This document shows positions 1-6,964 of a stretch of 10,529 nucleotides of DNA, piece after piece; the stretch's first letter is position 1; the number at the start of each line of letters is the position of its first letter. The translations under genes were made by a program, and so were the position numbers. Source of the DNA: Candidatus Aenigmatarchaeota archaeon (GTDB taxonomy: Archaea; EX4484-52; B79-G9); contig JAGLMX010000007.1 in the NCBI GenBank assembly GCA_023139785.1, positions 1 through 10,529 on the forward strand, read 5' to 3'. The notes beneath the pieces are model-generated. The model saw only the letters and a program-made list of their open reading frames with translations, was not told where the DNA came from and ran no database searches.

Positions 1-375
1 TGCCATGAGCAGTAAATATATGTTTCGTATGGCAAGCCTTTCTTTCAAAATCACCCTGCCAAATATCGCAGCAAATATCGGCCACGTATAAGCCACAAGT
101 ATGACCGTACTTATTGGCGCAAGTTGAAAGCCAAGTACTGTAAGAAGTGTCTTTATTGCAAACAGAAAAGATGCAAAAAGCATCAGGGCTTTGTTGTCAA
201 CATAAATCAATTTGCTTTTTTTGGATCTGAAATAGATCAAAAGAATCAGCGTTGGAATTGCCACCCTAAAAAATGAAATTGTAGTTGGCGCAAGATCCAG
301 TGATTTTACAAAAATCCCGTGAGTACTCCATATAGTGGCCGCAATAATGACCTCAAGGTGAGGGCTAAGTTTCAT
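1..375 (-). CDS. EamA/DMT-family transporter, N-terminal part (cut by left edge)
   Basis: The reading frame starts at ATG 375-373 and runs off the window after 125 codons without a stop. The translation is strongly hydrophobic and shows about four membrane segments (roughly residues 8-22, 32-49, 67-85 and 88-106). It has the typical EamA half-repeat ending, with a TVILVAYTWPIFAAIFG segment followed by LKERL. EamA/DMT proteins are ten-helix inner-membrane carriers for metabolites, amino acids or drugs; the substrate cannot be told here. It follows aIF2-beta by 48 bases but has its own TATA box (397-406), so it is probably transcribed separately. No Shine-Dalgarno site precedes the ATG, which fits a leaderless message. 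Family assignment is good; function beyond transport is unknown. Confidence 0.85.
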   Translation of the reverse strand, partial: MKLSPHLEVIIAATIWSTHGIFVKSLDLAPTTISFFRVAIPTLILLIYFRSKKSKLIYVDNKALMLFASFLFAIKTLLTVLGFQLAPISTVILVAYTWPIFAAIFGRVILKERLAIRNIYLLLMA

Positions 376-396
376 GGTGCTAATTGCGGCTAATGG

Positions 397-406
397 ATTA
401 AATAAA
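397..406 (-). promoter_or_regulatory. Archaeal TATA box for the EamA transporter
   Basis: On the minus strand this reads TTTATTTAAT, centred about 27 bases before the ATG at 375. Archaeal transcription usually starts about 25-27 bases after the TATA centre, so the message would begin at or within a few bases of the start codon. This is inferred from spacing and sequence only. Confidence 0.5.
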
Positions 407-423
407 CTGGTGTGGATGTAACT

Positions 424-843
424 TTATTTTACCACAGGCACAGCCTTCCGAGCCCCGCACGCCTCGCACTTTATGAACGCAAGCCTGCCTTCTTTGATAA
501 GTTTTGTATCCGGTTTCTTGCACTCAGGGCAAAGGACAAATGTATCAACATACGTATTGAATTTTTTCCCAATCTGTATCATGCCAAATTTTCCCATGAA
601 CACTGCGCTCTTGCCTTCAATTGTCGCCTGGCTTGCAAGCTCTTTTGCCATATATTTTAGAAGATGCTTTGGTTCGCGCCTTACTGTCGAAACAAGTTCA
701 TCAAAGTTCTTGAGTATCGTCCTGTTTCCGACAATCAGGGACATCGGCTTTGGAATTTCAAAGCGCTTTGTTTCAAAGACGTGCTTTGGAAGCTGGGCTC
801 GCGCCGACTTCAAAAGCGTATTGTAATTATATTCCTCTGGCAT
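424..843 (-). CDS. Translation initiation factor aIF2, beta subunit
   Basis: This 139-residue protein is full length for the archaeal aIF2-beta family (eIF2-beta/eIF5 superfamily). aIF2 is the alpha-beta-gamma GTPase complex that brings initiator Met-tRNA to the small ribosomal subunit. The beta subunit binds gamma through its N-terminal helix and carries an alpha-beta core plus a C-terminal zinc ribbon. The core has the family signature around residues 35-60 (SLIVGNRTILKNF, then RREPKHLLKYMAKEL). The zinc ribbon is C105-X2-C108-X17-C126-X2-C129. The start is set by ATG 843 with an AGGAGG site at 851-856, 7 bases upstream. It lies 19 bases after the RPA-like gene and is probably the last gene of the MCM-RPA operon. 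No residue looks missing. Confidence 0.97.
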   Translation of the reverse strand: MPEEYNYNTLLKSARAQLPKHVFETKRFEIPKPMSLIVGNRTILKNFDELVSTVRREPKHLLKYMAKELASQATIEGKSAVFMGKFGMIQIGKKFNTYVDTFVLCPECKKPDTKLIKEGRLAFIKCEACGARKAVPVVK

Positions 844-850
844 ATTATTT

Positions 851-856
851 CCTCCT
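851..856 (-). promoter_or_regulatory. Strong Shine-Dalgarno site for aIF2-beta
   Basis: AGGAGG on the minus strand, 7 bases before ATG 843. It lies in the 19-base gap after the RPA-like stop codon. It fixes the start and shows that operon-internal genes here use SD-led initiation, unlike several promoter-proximal genes in the window. Confidence 0.85.
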
Positions 857-862
857 GATGAT

Positions 863-1687
863 CTAAAGTACTTTTATTTTCCCGGGTCGTGGCTCATAGC
901 ACGTTCCCTCCGACAAAAGCTCTGATAGTACTGTATCAACAGCACCGCTCTCAAAGCCCGAAAGTGAAACAATTGACGGGTAATCTGCACCATCGCCCTT
1001 GTTTTCTGTGCGGATTATTTCAAGTATCTTTGCACGCGCATCACTGGAATCCGAAGGCTCGTCTTTCTTTTGGACTTTTTCTGTTGGTGCAGGCTGTTCT
1101 GAAGACGCATCGTGTTTTTCCGTGACAGCAGTCTCTTTCACCTTAACTGGTGATACGGAAGGTGCAGCAGCTTTCGTATCAATTCCTTTTTCCTTGAGCA
1201 CATTTAGTATTTCAACCCAGCGCAATGTCTCTATGTTTGGGTCGCTTTGCACTCGCACAATTTCGGGCATTATATACACTTCATCATTGTATTCGCGTAT
1301 GCGCCCTATGACATCCACCATATGGCCTGCCTTGATGTCAGTTACAACCTCTGTGTTGCCAAATGCCTTGCACCTTATGATTCCGGTAGTGTCATCAATT
1401 GTAATGAACGCATATTTGTTGTCCTCAGACGCAAATACCTCGCGCACAATGCCAAAAAGATGGACGCGCGAAAGCCTGTCTGAAAGAGGAGACTCAAAAA
1501 AATTTCCATTGCCGTCCGATGCAGGTGATGCTGAAAGCACGTCACACACTCTGCACCTTTGTATGGGTATTCGCTTAAACTGCGGGTTTGTTGTATTCTC
1601 TGCCGCCCTTGAAACTCCTTCCTTTGTGTCTGAGTTAGCGGTTGGAGCTGCTACTGGTTTTTCCGAATTTTCATGTTTTTCTTCCAT
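863..1687 (-). CDS. RPA32-like single-stranded DNA-binding protein (OB fold plus winged helix)
   Basis: This 274-residue protein has the archaeal RPA small-subunit / RPA-associated architecture. It has a disordered N-terminus (1-36), a conserved stretch with C45-X2-C48, and an OB fold (about 73-147: VHLFGIVREVF, then TIDDTTGIIRCKAFG and VDVIGRIREYNDEVYIM). A charged Pro/Lys/Glu linker follows (172-215), then a C-terminal winged helix (217-274). OB folds of this kind bind single-stranded DNA during replication and repair, and the winged helix of RPA32 docks partner proteins. The start is ATG 1687, with a GGTG Shine-Dalgarno element at 1694-1697 embedded in the end of the MCM gene, whose stop lies only 3 bases upstream. 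Co-transcription with MCM supports a replication role. Its winged helix ends in a motif very like that of MCM (YEPRPGKIKVL against FEPKQGHIRKV). Whether it works alone or with a larger RPA subunit is not visible. Confidence 0.85.
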   Translation of the reverse strand: MEEKHENSEKPVAAPTANSDTKEGVSRAAENTTNPQFKRIPIQRCRVCDVLSASPASDGNGNFFESPLSDRLSRVHLFGIVREVFASEDNKYAFITIDDTTGIIRCKAFGNTEVVTDIKAGHMVDVIGRIREYNDEVYIMPEIVRVQSDPNIETLRWVEILNVLKEKGIDTKAAAPSVSPVKVKETAVTEKHDASSEQPAPTEKVQKKDEPSDSSDARAKILEIIRTENKGDGADYPSIVSLSGFESGAVDTVLSELLSEGTCYEPRPGKIKVL

Positions 1688-1690
1688 AAA

Positions 1691-4600
1691 TTACACCTTT
1701 CTTATATGGCCTTGTTTTGGCTCAAAAAGCTCTCCGCTTGTCTTGAGCTTTTGTATTATCTCATCAGCGCTTTCTATTCCCTGGTCCTCTGCCGCGGCTA
1801 TAACATCGTTTATGAGGACTGTCTTTTCAGGGCTTTCTTCCTGCATTTCACCTACTAGTGAGAGTATTATCTTAAGCTTATTTCTTTGTGTGCTGGTTGT
1901 CCCTGACTCAAGGCGGTCTATGTCGAATTTTCCGGTCTCAGGGTCGATTCCGACTTCCATAAGGCACTTTGTCACAATACCTATTGCGCGCTTTGTATCA
2001 TCTTTTGATATTTTGTCAGCAAGCCGTATCTTTGCAGACGCCTCTGACAGCCTTATAAGCGCCTCAAGCTGGCGCGCACCGATTGGCACTGCGCTGTTTT
2101 CGCCCTCTTTGCTTGCACTGCTTCGAAGGCCGACATAAAATAATTCTATTTCCTTTGTCGCAACCTTTGTAAGTTTTGGCTTAATGTTTGATTTTGCATA
2201 GGCAATGTATTTTCTTAGCATTTCAGAGTCAATTGGCGGATCCTGCACCTCGGGGTTCTCATGAAGCCGGAGTATGTGGCGCACGAGGCGCGTGTCCTTT
2301 TCCTTGTCAGGTATATCCCGTACCGGAAATGTGAGGTCAAAGCGTGACAGAAGTGTTTCGGGAAGGTCTATTTGTTTTGGTATTGATTCATAAGCATCGA
2401 ATCTTCCGAATTTCGGGTTGGCTGCAGCAAGTATGGTTGTCTGGGCATGAAGCGTTGCCTGAACATTCGCTTTCGAAATAGTGACTGTGTTGTGGAGCAC
2501 AAGCCCCTCACTCAAAAATGTCTTTGTGGGCTCCACTGTTACGTCATATACCCAGTCAAGGCCGTGATTCTCTATCAATTCCACTTTTTTTATACTTACA
2601 AAGCGGATATCTGCAAAGACAAAATCTTTGATTTCTTTGAGCAAACCGCTCGTTTTTTCACACTTTTCTTTTTCAAGTTTTTTTATTGAACAAAGAAGAG
2701 CATCATATTTTTCATGGCTTTTATCTATTTCAATATGGTATATTGTTGATGCTGAAACCCCAAGTTCGCGCGCTATTTGTCGGGCAGGAATCGCGGACGT
2801 TTTTCTTATATTTTTCGGGCCTGATGCATGTGATATTTCAGACAGCCTTTTTTCAAGTCTATCAACATATTTTTTTACAACGATTCTGTTGGAGCCTTGT
2901 TCTTTCTTGATTATAGAGTCAAAGTACCCGTCAAGCATATGATATTCTCTAAGAAGAATACACAATTTTTGCACAATTTCTACAGGCATGATATCCGTAG
3001 AGTTTGCTCTATTTTCAGCCCTTTTGGCTAGTTTTTCTATTTTTTCAGCCCGCGTGTCATTTGCAGAGACAATATTTGTCGTGAATTGTCTTATGCTGTC
3101 TTTTCCTGACACGACAACTTTGTAGTATGTGCCGGCAGGCCGCACATCTTTTGCAATGTATGACCAGATATTGTTGTTCAAAAGAATGTCCTGAAGGTCT
3201 TTTGCCAGAGTGTATGATGCCGTTATATATCCAAACCGTTCGCTGTCTGCGAAGCCGTCACCAAGAAACATTGTTTTCAAAAACGCTTTTTGAATAAGTG
3301 GCAGAGCCATTCGTATTTTTTGCGGCACAGCCCTTGATACTGAAAGCGTCATTATTTCCGGAAAATTAATCTGAAAGAATTCGTACATAAGCTGTGAGGG
3401 GCATCGCAATATCTGCACTTCGCAGGCATTATTGTGTGCAGGGCTGTTTTGAACAAGTATGTTTGGCTGTATATTGAATACATCGTTCCAGAGTTCATGC
3501 ACTTCCTGAATTATTTGCTTATTGCTGTTTGTGATGCCGATTTCAGCATATCTGTTTTTTGTGTTTCTGTATATATGGCCTTCTGATACAAGATATCCCA
3601 AAAATTCTGCAAGCTTTTTGTCAAGAACTTCCGGGAATGATATATTTTTCAGGTTGGGATGCCACCTTTCCGGTTTTTTTAGCATTATTTTTTCTTTTGG
3701 TTGTGTGTGATAAAACCGTGGTGCCGGTGCAAGCATACCGGCAGTTACTTTGTCTGCACGCATTTCTTTTATTTCTCCATAGGTACAGACAAATGCAGGG
3801 TGTTCGGGAGTAACGCAAATGCTTCTCCCGTTGCTGTACGTTATTATGTACATCTTTTTTGGAGCTCTGTGCCTGCTTACCCTGTTTATGTTTGTCGAAA
3901 ATATGCTTTTCATGTCTGTTGTCTGTATTTTAAGTCCATCAACAGGAAGTATTTCACAGTCTTTGCCGGCATAAACATTTTGCATGTTCTTTTTCATCAA
4001 CTCTTCAACAAACAACCCTATTTTTACGTTTCTTCCGTCTCCGAGAACTATACGTGTATCAGGATGATAACACTGTTGCTCCATCACTTCATGCATCGCA
4101 CTCCTGTCTTCCTTACCCATCTTGTCAAGTTCGTCAATAGCGCAAAGTCCTTTATTTGCAAGCACAAGCGCCCCTGCCTCAAGCGCCCATCCGCGCAGGA
4201 ATTCATCTTTGACAACCGTTGCAGTCATTCCGGCGCCTGATGCGCTTTTACCAACAACATACCTTGCCTTTGGCGCAAGATGAGTGACATATTTTAGAAG
4301 CTGGGATTTTCCGGAGCCCGGGTCTCCTACAAGAAATATGTGTATATCACCGCGGGTCGTAACGCCATCAGGGCGGACTTTTCGCACACCCCCGAAAAGC
4401 TGGAGTGCAATCGCAAGCTTGATTTCCTCATAGCCGTAAATTGACGGCGCTATTGACTTTACAAGGGTGTCATAGATTTTTGGGTCATGGGCAAGCTCTT
4501 TTATTTTCTTTTCATCTTCTGGTGTTATTTCAAGATCCTCAAATTCAAGCTCAATCGACTCAAGATAGTTTGCATCAACATAAATATCGCGCCGCTTGGT

Positions 4601-5290
4601 TTCCTTACCCATCTCGAATTTCATTGGCGCGTCATTAAGAATCCCTGTTATCTGCACCTTTGAACCCGGAACCACCTTTTTCTGGAACCGTGGGTCAACA
4701 AGGTCATCACGAAGAAATACGCCGATTTTTCTTGGCTGCGCCCCCCCGTCAAGCCTTTCAGGAACCTCCTCAAGTTCAAGTCGCTGTATGTCTATCAGCT
4801 TTCTTATTACCAGCTCAAAGCCACGCCGGTTCCCGCATTCACAGGAAAATGGCGTTTTCAGGTGCGGCTCTTCCTGTAGAATTGTTAGTCTTTGTCCGCA
4901 AGCCTTGCATTCAAAAGTCGCAGCAGTGATTTCAGGGCGTACTTCTGATGCCTGTTTGATTATGCCGTCCACAGCAACAAACAGGCCTATGTGCTTGCTT
5001 CTCAGGTTTTTTATTGCAACATTGTTTGATTCATGCAGACCTCTTACGCGAAACGTAATTCTTGGGCTATCCTCATCAGCAGGTGTGACGTTTCTAAGTG
5101 CCTCGTCTGCAGCGCGCAAACACTCTTCAGGAGTCTCAAGAATGGCATCAGAAAGCTCTGTATCGAATTTCTCTATATCTTGGAACTCGACAACAAGGGA
5201 TTCGTTATCTTGCCCTGCCTTAAATATCTTGTTTTTGAACTGCTCGCTTAAAAGAACTTCGAATTTCGAAAGCATAGCTGAATAGTCCAT
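1691..5290 (-). CDS. mcm: Replicative DNA helicase MCM, interrupted by an intein
   Basis: MCM is the hexameric AAA+ helicase that unwinds DNA at archaeal replication forks. The precursor has 1199 residues; removing the intein (407-934) leaves 671, normal for archaeal MCM. Domains (ATG numbering): N-terminal domain with zinc site C128-X2-C131-X18-C150-X-C152; Walker A GDPGSGKS (322-329, K328); Walker B LCAIDELDKM with D386 and E387; after the intein the pre-sensor-1 hairpin (TVTISKANV), sensor 1 Asn958 (AAANP) and the arginine finger R983 (LLSRFDL); C-terminal winged helix over the last 65 residues. I choose ATG 5290. A TTG-led frame from 5329 is open, but the known MCM N-terminus aligns with MDYSAMLSKFEVLL, and a TATA box at 5310-5317 puts transcription start near 5290, consistent with a leaderless message. 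It heads the operon with the RPA-like protein and aIF2-beta. Confidence 0.97.
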   Translation of the reverse strand: MDYSAMLSKFEVLLSEQFKNKIFKAGQDNESLVVEFQDIEKFDTELSDAILETPEECLRAADEALRNVTPADEDSPRITFRVRGLHESNNVAIKNLRSKHIGLFVAVDGIIKQASEVRPEITAATFECKACGQRLTILQEEPHLKTPFSCECGNRRGFELVIRKLIDIQRLELEEVPERLDGGAQPRKIGVFLRDDLVDPRFQKKVVPGSKVQITGILNDAPMKFEMGKETKRRDIYVDANYLESIELEFEDLEITPEDEKKIKELAHDPKIYDTLVKSIAPSIYGYEEIKLAIALQLFGGVRKVRPDGVTTRGDIHIFLVGDPGSGKSQLLKYVTHLAPKARYVVGKSASGAGMTATVVKDEFLRGWALEAGALVLANKGLCAIDELDKMGKEDRSAMHEVMEQQCYHPDTRIVLGDGRNVKIGLFVEELMKKNMQNVYAGKDCEILPVDGLKIQTTDMKSIFSTNINRVSRHRAPKKMYIITYSNGRSICVTPEHPAFVCTYGEIKEMRADKVTAGMLAPAPRFYHTQPKEKIMLKKPERWHPNLKNISFPEVLDKKLAEFLGYLVSEGHIYRNTKNRYAEIGITNSNKQIIQEVHELWNDVFNIQPNILVQNSPAHNNACEVQILRCPSQLMYEFFQINFPEIMTLSVSRAVPQKIRMALPLIQKAFLKTMFLGDGFADSERFGYITASYTLAKDLQDILLNNNIWSYIAKDVRPAGTYYKVVVSGKDSIRQFTTNIVSANDTRAEKIEKLAKRAENRANSTDIMPVEIVQKLCILLREYHMLDGYFDSIIKKEQGSNRIVVKKYVDRLEKRLSEISHASGPKNIRKTSAIPARQIARELGVSASTIYHIEIDKSHEKYDALLCSIKKLEKEKCEKTSGLLKEIKDFVFADIRFVSIKKVELIENHGLDWVYDVTVEPTKTFLSEGLVLHNTVTISKANVQATLHAQTTILAAANPKFGRFDAYESIPKQIDLPETLLSRFDLTFPVRDIPDKEKDTRLVRHILRLHENPEVQDPPIDSEMLRKYIAYAKSNIKPKLTKVATKEIELFYVGLRSSASKEGENSAVPIGARQLEALIRLSEASAKIRLADKISKDDTKRAIGIVTKCLMEVGIDPETGKFDIDRLESGTTSTQRNKLKIILSLVGEMQEESPEKTVLINDVIAAAEDQGIESADEIIQKLKTSGELFEPKQGHIRKV
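2489..4072 (-). other. Intein within MCM, with LAGLIDADG homing endonuclease and helix-turn-helix
   Basis: This in-frame insert of 528 codons encodes a protein-splicing element. The N-terminal junction is Gln|Cys1 (MEQQ|CYHPDTRIVLGDG) and the C-terminal junction is Leu-His527-Asn528|Thr (LVLHN|TVTISK). The splicing residues are present: nucleophile Cys1, block B T88-P-E-H91, block F VYDVTVE (508-514), His527-Asn528 and +1 Thr. The central part (about 150-330) holds two LAGLIDADG helices, LGYLVSEGH (E164) and FLKTMFLGDGFA (D272), each with an acidic residue, so the homing endonuclease may be active. Residues 429-450 (IPARQIARELGVSASTIYHI) look like a helix-turn-helix. The insertion point lies between Walker B and sensor 1, at the pre-sensor-1 hairpin. 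MCM/Cdc21 inteins are established in Thermococcales and haloarchaea; whether this is the same site needs alignment. Confidence 0.96.
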
Positions 5291-5309
5291 AACTCTATCT
5301 TTGATGGAA

Positions 5310-5317
5310 TATTTAAA
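5310..5317 (-). promoter_or_regulatory. TATA box for the MCM operon
   Basis: TTTAAATA on the minus strand, matching the archaeal TATA consensus and preceded by a run of T. Its centre is about 23 bases before ATG 5290, which predicts a message starting at or very near the ATG. The T run at 5315-5320 may also act as an oligo-T stop for the upstream propeller gene, which ends at 5345. Confidence 0.65.
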
Positions 5318-5344
5318 AAAGTTGGGCAAGGGACTCTTGTCGTT

Positions 5345-6667
5345 TTACCCCTGTAAACCCATATTATGCAGGAATACTTCAAGCTCCTTGTCTTTCTTCT
5401 TGCCCCTTTTGTCAGGAGTATACGCCGCCCCGCCGCCTTGCACTTCCTGATACACTCCTCCGACAGAAGGTTCAGCGTATTTTTTGTTTTCAGGAAGGCC
5501 GCCAATATCAATAGAGCCTATGCCCATTCCATACAATAAAGTCTCTGAAACTCCATACGGTTCTTTTTGTTGTGATATCTGTGATTGCCCGTGTTTTTCA
5601 TCATGACTCTCGAAAAAGTTCGAATCCCACGATAACGGTCTCACTTTATCGGAAAGCGAAACTATTTTGCTGCTGTTCACATTAAAACGCCATACAATAT
5701 GGCCGTCTTCAGCAGACATGCATCGAAGTTTTGTGTCTGTTGCCCCAAAGTAAAGATTTCCTTCGTGTTCTGCAGGCCCTCCAGGGATTATATCACATAG
5801 CTCGCTTTTCCAGAGTATTTGACCTTCTTTTGACAGACAGTACATCTTATTTGAACCGACATAAATGCACTCATTAAGTCTGATCGGTTTTGATACAACT
5901 ATGTGGCTCTCAGTCATTGTTTTCCAAAGCAGGCTTCCTGTTTCCGCATCAATTGCATAGACATAGCGGTCCCGGCTTCCAAAGTAAACAGTATTGCCGT
6001 GAATTGATGCATTATTAAACACCATATCTCCTGTTCTAAGTGCCCATTTAAACTCGCCGTTAAGGTTAAGGCAATAAAGATTGTTGTCTGCAGAACCAAA
6101 ACACACAACTTCTTCAGTAACAAGCGGCGCTCCCATAAGTATGGAATCTCCAGTTTTGAACTTCCACAGAAGCTTTCCTGAGACGTCAATACAGTAAAAA
6201 TATTTATCCATTGAGCCAAAGAATATTTTTCCGTCTGAAACAACAGGGTCGCAAATTATTTCGTCTCCGGTTTTGAATCTCCAGACAATGGATTTTTTTG
6301 ATATTGAAGCTGCGTAAAGATACGTGTCTTCTGAGCCGAAAAAAATCAAGTCACCAGATATTGCTGGTGTGGATGCGATACCTCCGCCAGTTTTAAGTCT
6401 CCAAAGTATCTCTTTGTTTTCAGGATTTACGGCATACAGATACTGGTCGTATGAACCAAAATAAACCACATCATCGTGCAGCAAGGGGGATGAAAATATT
6501 TTTCCGCCTGTTTTTAAGTCCCAAATCTTCTGCCCTGTTTCAATGTCTAAGCAGTAAAAGTATGTATCAAGGGATCCGAAATATGCTCTGCCTTTACTGA
6601 ACGCAGGCACGCTCAGAATATTTCCGCACTCTTCAAATTTTGATAGTTCTATTGCGCGTTCGGTCAT
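5345..6667 (-). CDS. Cytoplasmic eight-bladed PQQ-like beta-propeller protein with conserved C-terminal tail (paralog 1)
   Basis: This 440-residue protein is built from eight repeats of about 40 residues of the pattern P-x(7)-[YF]FGS-x-D-x-Y-x-Y-x(3)-[DN]-x(5)-W-x-[FLM]-KTG (residues about 21-340). That is the PQQ-like / BamB-type propeller, where the Trp and Gly close each blade. The N-terminal segment could complete the last blade. There is no signal peptide, lipobox or membrane segment, so it should stay in the cytoplasm, unlike BamB or PQQ dehydrogenases. No PQQ-dehydrogenase catalytic loop is seen, so a binding or scaffold role is more likely than an enzyme. Residues 368-440 form a Gly/Pro/Tyr/Lys-rich tail nearly shared with the paralog at 8871-10193. 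The start ATG 6667 has an AGAGG Shine-Dalgarno site at 6675-6679, 7 bases away, and the paralog has the same start and length. The ligand is unknown. Confidence 0.88.
   Translation of the reverse strand: MTERAIELSKFEECGNILSVPAFSKGRAYFGSLDTYFYCLDIETGQKIWDLKTGGKIFSSPLLHDDVVYFGSYDQYLYAVNPENKEILWRLKTGGGIASTPAISGDLIFFGSEDTYLYAASISKKSIVWRFKTGDEIICDPVVSDGKIFFGSMDKYFYCIDVSGKLLWKFKTGDSILMGAPLVTEEVVCFGSADNNLYCLNLNGEFKWALRTGDMVFNNASIHGNTVYFGSRDRYVYAIDAETGSLLWKTMTESHIVVSKPIRLNECIYVGSNKMYCLSKEGQILWKSELCDIIPGGPAEHEGNLYFGATDTKLRCMSAEDGHIVWRFNVNSSKIVSLSDKVRPLSWDSNFFESHDEKHGQSQISQQKEPYGVSETLLYGMGIGSIDIGGLPENKKYAEPSVGGVYQEVQGGGAAYTPDKRGKKKDKELEVFLHNMGLQG
6181..6283 (+). repeat. Direct repeat copy 1 (shared by the two propeller genes)
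   Basis: This stretch codes for part of blades 3-4 and matches 9707-9809 at 93 of 103 positions with no gap. Most differences are silent. It is the most conserved DNA segment I found between the paralogs and lies in the same orientation, so recombination between the copies could delete the genes between them. Confidence 0.85.
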
Positions 6668-6717
6668 ACAAATACCTCTTTTGTCTTATTTACTATATGG
6701 TTTGATGATTGTTCTCA

Positions 6718-6752
6718 AACAAGCAAAGCAATTAGCATTTGCTTTTCTTGTT
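6718..6752. repeat. Imperfect inverted repeat upstream of propeller paralog 1
   Basis: Arms AACAAGCAAAGCAA (6718-6731) and TTGCTTTTCTTGTT (6739-6752) pair over 14 positions with one mismatch around a 7-base loop. It lies 51 bases before the ATG of paralog 1. Depending on which upstream AT-rich element is the TATA box, it is either an operator or a hairpin at the 5' end of the message. Confidence 0.6.
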
Positions 6753-6878
6753 ATTAAACTTTTGGGGCTCTATTAAATTTAATCTGGTTCGGTCGGCTCT
6801 GAAGTTGACGAATTGATGATGCCGCGTGTCTGATTGCCGATTGCCAGGGGAGTGAGGCCTGTGCTTGTTCACAAATAT

Positions 6879-6901
6879 AAAAAAGCGGCTTTTAGGCCGC
6901 T
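6879..6901 (-). terminator. Intrinsic-type terminator downstream of the beta-helix gene
   Basis: On the minus strand a perfect 6-bp stem AGCGGC / GCCGCT with a 6-base loop runs directly into a run of six T (6884-6879; the first T closes the stem). It lies about 140 bases past the stop of the beta-helix gene. On the plus strand the hairpin is followed by A-rich sequence, so it acts for the minus strand only. Archaea mainly use oligo-T stops; the stem is an extra. Confidence 0.65.
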
Positions 6902-6964
6902 AAAATACATGTGCTGGTAAAAAGACCGCATATCTTTAATGCCCTCCAACTTCAAGATAGAGCG

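Noticed and set aside
999..2138. Long open frame (379 codons) on the plus strand opposite the RPA-like gene and the MCM C-terminus
   Set aside because: It is antisense to two well-supported genes, its translation is Ser-rich and low-complexity with no recognisable domain, and it has no promoter or ribosome-binding site. It is a shadow frame.
4596..5285. Open frame of 229 codons on the plus strand opposite the MCM N-terminal domain
   Set aside because: It is antisense to conserved MCM coding sequence and shows only Ser/Arg-rich translation with no family resemblance.
5291..5329. MCM start at TTG 5329, 13 codons upstream
   Set aside because: There is no Shine-Dalgarno site, the extension contains the TATA box itself, and MCM homology begins at the ATG at 5290.
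5345..6667. Secreted PQQ-dependent dehydrogenase or BamB
   Set aside because: Neither propeller has a signal peptide or lipobox, and no PQQ-dehydrogenase catalytic segment is visible; only the blade repeat is shared.
6810..6835. C/D-box guide RNA suggested by TTGATGA followed by CTGA
   Set aside because: The first base of box C does not fit, and no C' box or second CTGA lies at the expected distance on either strand.
6732..6872. Possible 46-residue minus-strand ORF from GTG 6872
   Set aside because: It has a GTG start without a ribosome-binding site, a translation rich in Arg, His and Asn with no known resemblance, and it lies just past a terminator. It is more likely non-coding.
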